Shown here: in pieces, positions 31,961 through 43,500 of the stretch
Numbering within the stretch: position 1 is the stretch's first letter
How the letters are laid out: every line of letters begins with the position of its first letter
Assembly (NCBI GenBank): GCA_016648135.1
Contig: JADDOH010010267.1
Span: forward strand, 1-64,000
Length of the DNA: 64,000 nucleotides
Direction: 5' to 3'
Origin: Agrypnia vestita
Lineage: Eukaryota; Arthropoda; Insecta; Trichoptera; Phryganeidae
The notes under the pieces: model-generated
Database searches by the model: none
Told to the model about the DNA's origin: nothing
The model's input: the letters and a program-made list of their open reading frames with translations, nothing else
Translations under genes and position numbers: made by a program

Positions 31961-32514
31961 TAAGATTCTGAACGGCCGTGAAAACCTGAGAACATTTTTA
32001 ACAATGACTCTCGCTGGCGTTTATATATAATGTTGGTTTCGCGAACGTTCGATCCGTTTCTCCATATTTCTAGTGATTTCGAGAATAATCCAGTTGATTC
32101 TAGATTCACATGGACCGTTCGCAGTTACCTTCAGTTGCTTTAGACTGACTTCTTGCTGAAAATATGCGAAACTTTTGGCCCCCAACGCGCCGTATCGGCT
32201 TCGTTGACGTGGCTACGCCTCTGGACGCAGTTGCAATTACTTTTCCTGACTCACCTTTGCCACCTTCGTCCGCACAACGCGGTAACTAAATGACAAACTT
32301 TATGACGCCGCAGAAGACGATCTCCGTTGCCAGATCACAAGATTACCGAAATGTCAAGGGCGACCTGCTGGCCGCGTCGTGTGAAGGGTGCCTCTTCAAA
32401 TCAGAAATGAACGGACTTGCTGCATAGCCATGGAGGTAGCTAAATATGTAGAGTAATTGAATATCAAAACCTACTAAACGCCAAAAAGCATTTTTTCGGC
32501 AATTTAAAAAAAAC
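31961..32514. other. No supported gene
   Basis: GATTCTGAACGGCCGTGAAA near 31965 recurs near 7452 and 7627. The segment 32150-32450 is moderately GC-rich without a recognised frame. Confidence 0.4.
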
Positions 32515-33600
32515 TCAATTAATGTATATTATAGATGTCTCATAGAGACGAAACTGTAGTTTTTTATGGGAAAGTAGGTACAGTATATAACGACATCTGT
32601 GGGGATTTAGGAGAATGAAAATGGCTTTGTACAGGCCGCATGGAAAGGTTGTTACAATGCATATATGAAGTGTAGCATATAATTCAAATATACAGGGTTA
32701 TTTGTAAAACATTAATAACCTCGCAGGACTATACTCCTGCCTTGATTATGAGTCGAAAATGTTCAAGCTATCATGACCTAATATCAATAGTTATGGAGAT
32801 ATGCGACATCAAAGTTTGCATTTTTTTTTCAATATTTCTGACTTATTTTTTGTAAAACGTTGGACTATCATTATAGTAACTAGTATCAATTACGAAAAAT
32901 TCATTCGTTACAATACAAGTTAAATAAAATGATTAAAACCTTGAAAAAATTCCAATTGGAATGTTTTCCAATTGGAATTTGAAGGTTTTTATTTTTTTAT
33001 TTGACTTGTATTAAAGGAAATGAATTTTTCATATTAGATATAAGTTACTGTAATGATAGCCCGACGTTTTACAAAAAATAAGTCAGATATATTGAAAAAA
33101 AAAATGCAAACTTTGATGTCGCATATCTCCTTAACTATTGATATTAGGTCATGATAGCTTGAACATTTTTGACTCATAATCAAAGCAGGAAAATAGTCCT
33201 GCAAGGTTATTAATGTTTTCCAAATAACCCTGTATAACGACATCTGTGGGGATTTAGGAGAATGAAAATGTCTTTGTACAGGCCGCATGGAAAGGTTGTT
33301 ACAATGCATATATGAAGTGTGGCATATAATTCAAATACATACAACTTCCAAAAATTAGTAGGCATGGTATATTCTATCATGGGTGGAAATGGCGAATGTT
33401 ACATTGTGTAAAGTGATCACTTAAGCCAACCATAAGATATAGGTCATGAGTCCTATGTACACCCAAAAGACTTCTTTACCTACTTTCCCATAAAAAACTA
33501 CAATTTCGTCTCTGTGAAACATCTATAATATATATTAATTGATTAATAATGTCTATGTGACATGAAATCCAGTACTGTTCTGAAAGATTTGAACAAACTC
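32515..33600. mobile_element. MITE family B copy with inserted MITE A and a 111-bp duplication
   Basis: The left terminus ATTATAGATGTCTCATAGAG and right terminus CTCTGTGAAACATCTATAAT are inverted. MITE A occupies 32692-33232. The 111-base segment starting AACGACATCTGTGGGGATTT lies on both sides of it, about 32588-32690 and 33236-33345. Confidence 0.8.
32692..33232. mobile_element. MITE family A, near-complete palindromic copy
   Basis: ACAGGGTTATTTGTAAAACA to TTTTCCAAATAACCCTGT. Arms of about 200 bases include TATAGTTATGGAGATATGCGA-type sequence and its mirror TATCTCCTTAACTATTGATA. A TA sits on both sides, suggesting a Tc1/mariner-type target. Confidence 0.85.
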
Positions 33601-34930
33601 AAAATATTCTGAATAAAAAAAACTCCATAATATATTTATTCTTTATAACTTGAATAATATGAAATAAATAGTAATGGATAAGGAATTCAAAATAAAATAT
33701 TCAACTAACATAACGTAAATGAATTTCGCATAAATTATACTTACATGTAGAAATTTTCATGAGTTAATTTCAACATTTAAAATGGGCTTACGTACAGTTT
33801 GAAATTAGACAATGGGTTTTGATTGCTTTGAAATTTAAGAATTTGGATTTAGGTTGATTTTGAAGTTCAAAGAAACAAATATATTCATTGCACAATCAGT
33901 GAATGCAGTGAAATAAAGTTCTCAGTAATTTAAGAGAGTAAAATATATGTTTTTGAAATTTTTATAAACAATGAAGATATTCATATTTTATGCTAGTGAA
34001 CTTTGGATTGATACTTGTTATGATAGTTAACTAATATGTAAAATGTTGATGAGCTTAGACAATGTATTTACATTCAAATTTAATAAATAATGGTGGTTGA
34101 GTAGGTATACAACGACTCAAATGGTATACTCTATTTAATGTGTAGAAAATTGATGGAATAATGAACGATAAAATGATAAAAATGAAATAACTTAATCATA
34201 GAATGGAATCAAAGATAAAGCGTAATAAGTTAGCAACATTTTTCTTACTTAGACATACTTACCTATTAAAATAATAGGCTTATAAACATAATCGTATTAA
34301 GTTGATGGGCAAATATCTGCCATTTAAAAAAAAAATTGTAACACAACCAAAAAAGAAAACAACCTCAACCCCAAAATAATAATAAGTTAACAATATAGTA
34401 TATATAATGTATAATAAGTTATAGTGTATAATGTATAATAAGTTATCAATATAGTGATAAACAATAATATTTACACTATTTTATTAAAATAAAAACTAAC
34501 AAAAAAAATTACATAAGATAAGCCAGAAATATTTCAAAAAAAATGCAAGCTTTGATGACGTTGACATTTTACCCAAAGTGTAAAGAATATTTACTAATCA
34601 AAATTGAATGTAGAAAAAACTTCCCCAAGCTTTTGGTACTAGCTACGAAACACACAGTATTTTATTTGGTATTGAATGAAATTGAAATTAATTAGAGGAT
34701 AGAATTCATGTACTTAACAATATTCCCTTCATTAACACTTCTCTTCTCTCAATATTCCCATTACAACAACTTCGGAACTCGGAATCAATTTTTAAAAAAA
34801 TGTTGTCAGTTTAATACCTCGCCTGCCGATGAGAGATTCTGTTTCCCTTGAAAGTTATTTGAAATTAATATTATTTATTATCATAGAGGATAGAATTTAC
34901 GTTAAAAAAAGTTAATTTGTAATTTAATTA
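33601..34930. other. Very AT-rich sequence; small repeat fragments
   Basis: Positions 34500-34640 join a scrap of MITE A (AGCCAGAAATATTTC) to one of MITE F (TACCCAAAGTGTAAAGAA). No coding evidence elsewhere. Confidence 0.45.
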
Positions 34931-35330
34931 TGTTATGTGTTAGGTGTCCAGAGATCAAATCTCTAGAAAGGAAAGTGGTTTGAGGAAGTCAGGTAATATT
35001 TCCCCTTGCTTCCAGTCAGGGTTATGGTAGCGGCGGAGGTTGTTGAGGCTTCCAATTATTTGGTCGTTAGACGTCCGGGACGGAGATGAGAATCAACTAT
35101 CGGTCCAGCCAGGGTCGCCCGGTCAGTATCCACGCAAAGGTCACGCTTTGGTATTTTCGGATATCGATTCACTTTTAAGAAATCTTCGCTGAGCGACTCT
35201 GTTCCGAGAATAACGACGAATTGCGGTATTTCTAAAAGAACGCAGAATTACAATGAAACAATTTGTAAAGTAAACGACAAATTGATTGGGTAGGTGCAGT
35301 TAGGTGTGCTTTGTGCTCGTGTATAGTTTT
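34931..35330. other. Moderately GC-rich unassigned block
   Basis: It starts near TGTTAGGTGTCCAGAGATC and carries CAGCCAGGGTCGCCCGGTC. It could be an LTR or leader of a retroelement, but no partner copy or frame is seen in the window. Confidence 0.25.
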
Positions 35331-35394
35331 TTTTTAAGGAATACATTTTATTGCATTTAATTTTGACTTTCTATTTTTTTTTATTTTAGAAATG

Positions 35395-36150
35395 GGGTTT
35401 CCTTTACCATTTATCGATGGCTCATTTTGAAATCTTTCATTTTCCCTTTCTTTACCAGGATTTAAATGGCATGCTCGGATACTCATATACCGGGGGATTC
35501 ATGGTCTCCTTTAAGGATTTTCCTTCGTTGATTTTCATTATATATCGATTCTCTCCAATTCTACACATCTAAGACCTTCCTTTACCGTGTTTCAGACGAT
35601 GAATTTCAAAGTTTTCCCTCTCTTAACAACTTAACATAAGTATTTTATTTTATTTATTAGTTTTTCATCTCTTTACCATCTTTCGCATGGAAACAATTTT
35701 CCTTTTATTTATCTCGTTCTATATTTCAAAGTCATTTAACTTTTTAACCTTTCTGTTTTTTACCACCATATTTCACGAGGCGTATTTTAAAGTTACGGTT
35801 TTTCCTTTTATTTAACATTATTCATATTTAAAAGTCTTTATTAATAATTTTAAGTCTTAATAAATTAAACCACCAATTCTCCTACTCAGTACCATTTACC
35901 TGGCATATTTCTAAGGCATCAATTTTCATTTTATTTACCTGTTTTATGCCTTTTTATAACCATATATTTTCCTCCTCTGTACCATCTGCCACATGACATA
36001 TTTCTAAGGCATCAATTTTCTTTTAATTACCGTATATTATATCTAAAAACCACAAACTTTCTTCCTCCGTACCACCTTTCATATGGCATACTTCCCTTCG
36101 TTTATATACTTCAGATAGTTACACATTTCCTTTTCTATACCAAGTTTTAA
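35395..36150. repeat. Degenerate pyrimidine-rich tandem repeat, about 90-100 bp period
   Basis: TTTACCATTTATCG, TTTACCATCTTTCGCATGG, GTACCATTTACCTGGCAT, GTACCATCTGCCACATGACAT and GTACCACCTTTCATATGGCAT recur roughly every 90-100 bases, each followed by CATATTTCTAAGGCATCAAT or a variant. One strand is almost all C and T. Confidence 0.6.
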
Positions 36151-36189
36151 ATGTACGCATGAAAATGAAAATGAGTATATAAGTTTAAT

Positions 36190-36390
36190 TTATTTATTTG
36201 CATTACTACCTGTAACCTTTTAAAAATGATGGTACTTTTACATGTCGGTCCAAAGTTATAAGTATTTATTTATTTATATAAGAAAAAAAATACTAAAAAG
36301 AAACAAAAAAAAATACTTTAAAGAAGTTACGGGGACAAACAACCAGACAGATGGATAGACAGACGGACAGACATTAAAATTATTATAATT
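36190..36390 (+). mobile_element. SINE tail with GACGGACAGAC motif
   Basis: ATGATGGTACTTTTACATG, GTTACGGGGACAAACAACCAG and ACAGACGGACAGAC then AATTATTATAAT match 57890-58025 and partly 53795-53850. It is the 3' part of a SINE or LINE family. Confidence 0.6.
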
Positions 36391-36438
36391 GTGATTTTAG
36401 ATACTCCTTGAGATAGGCAATAATATTGCCTGCCCAAC

Positions 36439-36804
36439 ATAACTTGGCGTGCGGCAGGATTGGAACTAAAACCCGCCCCGCCCGCACCCGGCGGCAACCC
36501 CTCGCCCTGTCATTCAGTACAATTTTGTATTTGCTCGGGAGCTGTGACATCTTGATTACCAATATACACTGAATTATTATGTCCAAAACAACCAAAACAG
36601 TCCGGGGTGGTGCAAGAACAATTGCCAATGACGTATTAAAGTTTTGCGAAGCTGAAAAAGCAAATAATGGACCGATATTACCGTCTGACAGTTTGACAGA
36701 TAGAGCGGCCGCCGCGGAGCGCGCTGTTACCCGACCAAATTTATACTGAAGGCTCTGACACCGGTCTTCGCAACAGGGGCGCCCTCCCTCGCACGCCAAG
36801 TTAT
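36439..36804. mobile_element. MITE with TAACTTGGCGTGCG termini, copy 1
   Basis: ATAACTTGGCGTGCG and CGCACGCCAAGTTAT are perfect inverted ends. Inside are CCCGCCCGCACCCGGCGGC, GACCGATATTACCGTCTGA and GCGCGCTGTTACCCGACCAA. Copies lie at 51133-51545 and, reversed, 60179-60571. The 138-residue minus frame across it is not conserved and not a gene. Confidence 0.85.
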
Positions 36805-37464
36805 CGTGGTGGCACTCTACCGAGGAAGATCCGAGAAAACTTGTCGTTCACGACTCAAGACTTTGTGAGGAAGGATACCAATAGGCAAAGGATGGATGGA
36901 TCGTAGCCAAGTAATGATGATGATGACGAATTACACTTTTATCTTTCCATACCTTCCACTTAAATAGTATTTCACGATTTTTAAACTTCGTACGAAGTAT
37001 GCAAATTGCAGCAGGGAAGGACAGGGACAACTATAACAGAAGTTCTGAAATAAGATACACTTTTCAGACATAAGACATCGTGAGATCGGGCATGAAGAGA
37101 CGGCGCGGCAGTACTATATAGACCACGTGGATATGGTACAAGAATTCCCCATGTGTTTGTCCACAATATACGCGTGGGACATGGCATGCCAGAAAGACCA
37201 CCAAAAAGATGGAAAGATAGATTTTTTATAACATTCTGGCATACTATGAGATAATTTGTTCCTAGCTGTTCGATGGTTATTGACTCATTACTCTCGTTCA
37301 ATTAATATCTCCAAATTTAGATATAATACGGTTAAAAAATGCATCGCGCATAATTTTCATTGCAGCTCGAGTTGCTTGCAACATGGATCCATCAAAAATG
37401 TTTTTAAATATGGCACGACATCGTCGCTTTCATGTGCAGGACATCTGGCTGAGGTTCCTGGACT
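36805..37464. other. Decayed LINE-like sequence, no intact gene
   Basis: Segments such as RPPKRWKDRFFITFWHT-like words on the + strand (37190-37250) resemble the tail of an RTE reverse transcriptase, but stops are frequent. Confidence 0.35.
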
Positions 37465-38645
37465 AGCGAAGGGAAAAACTATATTTCAAATTAAGACTAC
37501 AACACACACGTTCACCAGTTTGAAGACTACAAAGTGTACACTACAATTGTAGTAAAAAACTACATGAAGTGAAGTAATTGTAGTATTAATGAAGTGAAGT
37601 AATGAAATGAAGTAATGAAGTGAAGTAATGAAGTGAAGTAATGAAATAAAGCACTTCTTGGGTAAACACTTAATAACTTTGTGGTGTCATATTCAATAAT
37701 TAAATAAAATAAAAACAACTTTGTAAACACCACTGAAATATTTTTATTCACACCTCTACATGTTACGGAAACAAAGTTCCCTTCCTCAGGAGGATAATCA
37801 GTATACTAAAATTATAGAACATATGTAGACTTAAAATTAACAAGGAGGGGGGGGCGAGTGGAATGTAGGCGGAGTAAATGGAAGAGCAGGGGGGGCGGAA
37901 TAGGTAAGTGTTTGGTAATGAGAGTGTTGGGTTTTTTTATTTAAAATTGGAAAAATATTAAGAATCGGATTGTTTGGGAATTGAATTTGGCTATTTATTA
38001 TATTGTTATTAAGGTTGATATTTTTTCTTATTTCTAAAACTTCCAAACTATCTAATTGTTTTTATTAATATGTAATATTTTAAGACCTAAATTGCTGTCA
38101 AAAGTATGGTTCTGTTCAATTAAATGGTTGGCAAATTCCGAATATCCATTACTATTTAAACATTACTATTTGAAGCAATTGTACTACAAAATTGTAATTA
38201 TATTTTTTCCCAAATAAAAAGTTGGTGACTAAAAAAAAGGTCAACGGGAAAAATATTTAAGACAAATGCCGATATTTTTTCCAAAGTAACATTTGACGAC
38301 CTAAAAAAAAAGGTCGCCAACAGAGATTTCTTCGTTTATCTACATCAACTTCCCAACATTTTTATCAAACCATGAGGGGGGGGGGGGTTGTTTCAATTTC
38401 CAAAAATTTCACATACAAAATGTACTATTTGAAGTATATGCTCGTACTTTCGATAACTTTGAAGTGTGTGTACTTTGTAGTGTTCGCTTTAAAATGAAGT
38501 GTACTATTTGAAGTATATACTTTCAATAACTTTTAAGTGTGTGTAGTTTGTAGTGTGCACTACACTTCAAAAGGTGTGAAGTGTGCACTTCAATGTAATG
38601 TAGTACTACATTGTAGTAGTGAGTACAGAGCGGACCCATCACTAT
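37465..38645. mobile_element. Family C repeat interrupted by a Penelope-like element
   Basis: 37465-37640 is family C (AAGGGAAAAACTATATTT, TACAATTGTAGTAAAAAACT) and 38155-38645 continues it to GTAGTGAGTACAGAGCGGAC. Between lies the Penelope-like remnant 37665-38170. Confidence 0.65.
37665..38170 (-). mobile_element. Penelope-like element 3' end
   Basis: The minus strand encodes NGYSEFANHLIEQNHTFDS, NLGLKILHINKNN, one stop, then LDSLEVLEIRKNINLNNN and IINSQIQFPNNPILNIFP, the end of the GIY-YIG domain region. The terminal part has GAAACAAAGTTCCCTTCCTC and CATGTTACGG (+ strand). It is a different subfamily from 19372-19935. Confidence 0.7.
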
Positions 38646-39480
38646 CCTGGACCATTGCGGCATCAATGTATATTTGTATTGCATGTGTCTAGCTCTGCCA
38701 GACAAGAAAATCGTGTGCTGTGTACACAGTTTCAAAATTTTTGATTTCACGCTGTATTGGTGTCTTACGATCTTGACAAAAAAATACGAAGTTTTCTATG
38801 TTTCATACTGGTGAATCCATTATATATTTTTAAATTATTACATTACATCTTAATGAAGCGTTCCACGTTTTCGTTTTATATAATTTTTTTATTTATAATA
38901 CACGCCCTGATTTGGGCTTCTCATAAAAAAAGAAGCATAGCTATCAAAGCATAAGTGCATAGGAATAATATGACTGTAAATAAAATAATATTAACAATAT
39001 AACATAAAGACGGCTGCCGTTCAAGAACAGATCAGTGATCTAAAACAAAAAAGAAGAAGAAGAAGACATAAACAAAAAGAAATTAAGCAACGACTGCGCC
39101 TCGAGCAATGCAATTTTCACAACATCATTTCGTCACTATAAGAATCGCTGTCGGTTAAATGTCCCTCGGAAAACATGCAAATACGACTTCAAAAAATATA
39201 CAAAAATGACTTGTAAAAATTTGACCTTTGAACAAGTTGTTAAACAAATTATATAGTGAACAGCGACAAATTAAATTCAACAATGAATGATTAAGCGAAA
39301 AGATGAATTTATTAATAACCAGTTTTCAACATTCATTTTTAGACGCTGACTCATATTATTACTATTTTACTACCATATAAGGAGTGGGCTCAGTGTATTT
39401 ATTAGCATGATCGAAGACAAATTGATGACAATTTTTGAAAACATATATATATTGATGGAAATAGCGTAGTTGTTCCAATT
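38646..39480. other. AT-rich sequence, nothing supported
   Basis: No gene, RNA or repeat with a partner in the window was recognised, apart from an AAGAAGAAGAAG run at about 39050. Confidence 0.4.
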
Positions 39481-39499
39481 ATACTAAATGAGGTGCATG

Positions 39500-40130
39500 A
39501 ATAACATATCCTTTCCTTCGTGGGTTTCAATCCGTGGGATTGGTTTGCAGCAAAGCACATCTCCTTCTCCATTGCGCTCGGTCTCCGGCGATCCTCTTCA
39601 GCTGTGTGTAGGAGGCACAATTCATATCTTGGCACACTTGCTCAAGATGTTCACGGCGAGGGCGCCCTCTGGTAATCTTTCCCTCTACCATTCCGTCCAG
39701 TATTGTTTTGAGCAGATTTTCATGGCGTAAAATATGCCCCATCCATTTTGAGATGGTATTCATCATGTTCCTGGTTTCATCGATCCTGCTGAGAACCTCT
39801 TCATTCGTAATGTGGTCTCTCGAGGAAATTCCTAGGGCACGTCTGTAGGTCCACATCTCGAAGCTTCTAATCGTTTTTCTTCTCTATCGCCAATGCACCA
39901 TGTCTCACATCCATACAGCAAAATACTCCGCACATATTTTTATTAATTGCTTGAGGAGCTTTAGGTTTATATTGTTGGATTCTAAAATCTTTGATTTTTC
40001 GTTAAACGCAAGTTTTGCTTGGTGGATGCGACCGTCAACTTCTCTTTTTGTACAGCCATCCCATGTGATTTTACTCCCAAGATAAACAAACTCTTTTGCG
40101 TTCTTAATTGCAGCTCCTCACATTAGTATG
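39500..40130 (-). mobile_element. RTE-like LINE C-terminal half, decayed
   Basis: The minus strand gives KLAFNEKSKILESNNINL and KNMCGVFCCMDVRHGA-like words, then MWTYRRALGISSRDHITN, EEVLSRIDETRNMMNTIS, KWMGHILRHENLLKTIL, GKITRGRPRREHLEQVCQ and RAQWRRRCALLQTNPTD. The last part (39856-39527) is open for 109 codons. Confidence 0.85.
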
Positions 40131-40135
40131 TACGT

Positions 40136-40425
40136 TTGTTGTTCGTCTCTGCCTACGGTCATAAATTCACGTATACAACTTATACAATTTCATCGATGCG
40201 TGTGGTTATTCTTGGGTGGATCTGTTAGCTTTGCATTGTTCTTCGCAAGTTTGTGAGCCAGTCTAGGGCTTCAGGAGTCATCCTGTGGACCTCATCTGGG
40301 AATGAGCGAAGCGGGCATTCGTTGACCACACGTTCGCTGGTCTGCACCGCGCCGCATTTACACTTTAAGACTCTTTAAAGCCCCCCCTACGCATCATGTG
40401 TGTGCAACGGCTGTGGAATAGTGAT
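40136..40425 (-). mobile_element. Second LINE 3' end, different family
   Basis: The minus strand reads KCKCGAVQTSERVVNECP, LRSFPDEVHRMTPEALDW and LTNLRRTMQS, the cysteine-containing C terminus (CxC...CPL) of a non-LTR reverse transcriptase. It lies directly upstream of the RTE fragment 39500-40130 on the same strand. Confidence 0.7.
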
Positions 40426-41110
40426 AGGTCCGCTCTGTACTAAGTACTAATAGAGATACTAATAAAATAATAATAAAGATGATTCCTTCGACGGGGACAG
40501 TGAATGGCGGCCCTGCCCCCCCGCAAAGGTTTATACGACCTGAGCGGGGGAGCAGGGACTCGCAATTTAGTTGAAAGAAATGTCAACCTGGCGATGATTG
40601 AGTAGGACCGATATGGAAGCTTTTGCTCTTAGAACGGTCCTGGGTAAGCGGTGGGTACCATTCAGTGTACTAAGTACTACATTATACTGAAGCGCACACT
40701 TCACACGTTTATAAGTGTACTGCACACTACACACAAATTTCACACTTCAAACTGCACATTTCAAATCGCACACCCCAAATTGCACACCACAAATGTTGTA
40801 CTTTAAAGTACACAGTGTACATACTTCAAATTACACACAATTTTGTGAAAATTTATGTGCAAATCGATGTAGCTAAATGAGGAATAGTTTGGAAACTGAA
40901 ACAATTCCCCCCCCGTGAATTTGAAAGGTTAAATTTGATTTTAAAATTTGTAGTCTATTGTAGCAGATACAATTTTGTAGGACTACAATTTCTTCACTTA
41001 GATGAAGTGTGTAATGTTTCGGTAACTACTACAAATGTAGCGCACACTCTGCAGTCTTAAAAGTAGTGAACGTGTACGTGTTGTAGTTTTAATTTTGAAC
41101 GTGGAAGCAC
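40420..41110 (-). mobile_element. Family C repeat, reversed copy
   Basis: TAGTGATAGGTCCGCTCTGTAC is the reverse of the right end at 38645. CACACTTCACACGTTTATAAG, TTGTAGTTTTAATTTTGAAC and TGTGTAATGTTTCGG follow. A foreign segment is included at 40460-40660. Confidence 0.6.
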
Positions 41111-41560
41111 CTTATTCTGTAATAAAGTTCGTTTAAAGCATAGACTTTTTCGGAAACGGATCGTTTGATTGGTGGAGAATGCAAAAATCTATGCTTTATG
41201 CGAACTTTTACTTTAATCCAAGTTGAAACAACCGGGCCTTAGTCGATGGGCTTATAAGTCCTTTTTTCTGTTTGTTTAGCGTGAACCTCCATTCTTCGCA
41301 AACCCAATAATTTCTAAACTATAATAATATCATATTTTTAAACTACGATATTATGTGACGATTTTTGCAGAAAGCAGAATCGCTTATTTATTTATTTATG
41401 TTTGTTGCATGGTTCGTTTATATGGAATTTCGTGGATTCTTCTCCGGCGTAATACAATGCGCGCACGTGCTTTGGGGATACGAGACTAAGTAAAGCAAAA
41501 ATCATTAGTCGAGCTCACGGTACAATATTAATTATTATTCGTCCCTTGGCGGCTATTCTG
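41111..41560. other. No supported feature
   Basis: AT-rich. GCATAGACTTTTTCGG and ATCTATGCTTTATGCGAAC near 41135-41205 form a small inverted pair. Confidence 0.4.
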
Positions 41561-41897
41561 TCTTCCGACAAATATGCACTATCCTTGTGTCTTCCGACAA
41601 ATGTGCACTATCCTTGTGTATTCCGACAAATATGCACTATCCTTGTGTATTCCGACAAACATGCACTATCCTTGTGTATTCCGACAAATATGAACTATCC
41701 TTGTGTCTTCCGACAAATGTGCAATATCCTTGTGTCTTCCAACAAATGTGCACTATCCTTGTGTCTTCCAACAAATGTGCACTATCCTTGTGGCTTCCGA
41801 CAAATGTGCACTATCCTTGTGTCTTCCGAAAATATGCACTATCCTTGTGTCTTCCGACAAATATGCACTATCCTTGTGTCTTCCGACAAATATGCAC
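41561..41897 (+). repeat. 29-bp minisatellite, 11 complete units plus a partial
   Basis: The unit is TCTTCCGACAAATATGCACT plus ATCCTTGTG. Eleven units run from 41561 to 41878, one of them 28 bases; a twelfth starts at 41879 and decays after GCACC. Units differ at a few sites. Because 29 is not a multiple of 3 and the unit has no stop in any + frame, three long overlapping open frames result. They are not evidence of protein. Confidence 0.93.
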
Positions 41898-42059
41898 CAC
41901 ACTATTTTCCGACATTTCGTTAATGACTAATATGTTACCTTGTTTAGATTATACCTATTTAAATATTTTTTTTCAATTACTGAGTAATTCACTGTGAAAT
42001 ATTTTAAAAATAGTAAAAGTAGAAAAAATTGAATTTATTATCACCCTTAGCTATTTACT

Positions 42060-42235
42060 ATACAGGGTACCTCGTAGGGTGCTATTAGCAAAAACTTCGG
42101 AGAATCTTCATTCAGTTCATTCAGTATTGAAAAAAAAATGTAAAATTTCACCTAAAGTGTAAGGATTTTATCTATTCAAAATTGAAATGAGAAAACTCTT
42201 CCGAAGTTTTTGCTACTAGCTACAATTTGCATACC
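42060..42235. mobile_element. MITE F, small hairpin element
   Basis: ACAGGGTACCTCGTAG and TAGCAAAAACTTCGG are mirrored by CCGAAGTTTTTGCTACTAG. AAATTTCACCTAAAGTG lies in the loop region. Related to 6300-6425. Confidence 0.7.
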
Positions 42236-42613
42236 ATAATGGACAAGCTCCTCAATTACGAGAAGAACAATTAGCGTCTGCGTGTTGATACTGTGAATGA
42301 TATAACACGGTAACACGCGCATTCGCAACTCTAAATTAAAGCGTCTAGGTCTCGCAACGTCTAGGTAACAGAACCGCTTCTTACATCGTATAATACAAAT
42401 ATTATACAATACCGTGCCTAGAGTGTTCTCTGTGAGGAAATCAATGTTATTGTATTGGGTAAACCATCAAATTATCTCGACCTTACTCATAGGTCAAGTG
42501 TTGCTAAATGTCTTCTCGGACGTCATCCCAGCTGGCGCTGGAGGGAGGCTGCGGTGGCGGGAGATGGCAGATGGATGGTGGGAAGAAGTACTATGCAAAC
42601 TGTCCAAACTCAC

Positions 42614-42862
42614 CTTTGAAAATCTTCACGCCTTTTCGATTATCTTGATCGTCATATAACGTAATATCCTTTCGGCACTGGCCGCAAGAATCAAGTAGGA
42701 TTTCATCTGTGCCTAAAAAGGAGGATATTTCCTCTTCTATGATACTCTGTAAGTACTCCGATTGTCTAAATTCTTTTTTTCTCACAAGACCAATATTAAT
42801 ATATATTGCCACAGGACATGGTTTCGGAAGATGAATGAAAACACGGAAAATTAATTAATATT
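42614..42862 (-). CDS. Orphan exon of an unidentified gene, minus strand
   Basis: The minus frame is open from just after a stop near 42862 to a textbook donor AAAG|GTGAGT after 42614. It reads VAIYINIGLVRKKEFRQSEY, SIIEEEISSFLGTDEILL, DSCGQCRKDITLYDD and RKGVKIFK. Composition is protein-like, with a CxxC and balanced charge. I do not recognise the family. No acceptor AG is visible in the pyrimidine-rich stretch upstream. The 3' tail of a LINE (from about 42855) meets it there and may have cut the exon, or the exon may itself be a transposon relic. Confidence 0.3.
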
Positions 42863-43500
42863 TTTTTATTATTTTATTTATTTATTAGAGACACTAACAG
42901 GATAACAGGTACATGATACTCTGATAACAAACATTACAGTGAAGACTATGCCCATTATCCCAATTACAAGTGCCTTCGGCACGCTCTAGTAACATGTATT
43001 TTTGCAATTAATTATATTTTACATGTACATTTATGTGTATTGTATATTTTGTGTTTGAATGTAGTGCGATTAGTATTTAATGAATAATTGATTTAATGGA
43101 TCTATAGGATCAGGTCATCGTTTAGAAAATGGATGTTGTGTATGAGTGAGTTTTTGAACGAAGATAAGGTGTCTGCAAGAATATCAGCATCAATGTTAGG
43201 GTCAGCACAAAGCAAATTATATGTGCGACACAACCTTGTGATGGGAGAAAAGTAACCGACATTATTAGTCTGCTGGCTTATTCTGAAGAACTCCGGGTTT
43301 CTTATACGGGGTTTAACATGCAAATTTATATCAGATAGAGAGAGAGAATCAATAGCTCCGCTGAGAATCTTGTGTAGCACAACGAGATCGGATATTTTCC
43401 GCCGGGACTCAAGTTTATGCATCTTGAAAAAGGCAAGTCGATCTTCGTAGCTGTGAAGGTTATCAATTATTAATTTATTGAATAGTGAATTGGACACGAA
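42855..43500 (-). mobile_element. Jockey-like LINE 3' end
   Basis: The minus frame 43497-43102 gives LIIDNLHSYEDRLAFFKM, LESRRKISDLVVLHKILS, INLHVKPRIRNPEFFRIS, NNVGYFSPITRLCRTYN and NIDADILADTLSSFKNSL, then a 3' UTR ending in an AAATAAATAAAATAATAAAA tail. It is less damaged than the same-family copy at 16935-17505. Confidence 0.88.

Noticed and set aside
36383..36799. 138-residue minus frame
   Set aside because: It runs across a non-coding MITE, and the frame is not conserved in the other two copies.
41561..41897. Possible CRISPR array
   Set aside because: The 29-bp units are head to tail with no spacers, in an insect genome. It is a minisatellite.
41546..41997. Three overlapping frames of 75-136 residues
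   Set aside because: A by-product of a stop-free 29-bp repeat that shifts frame each unit.
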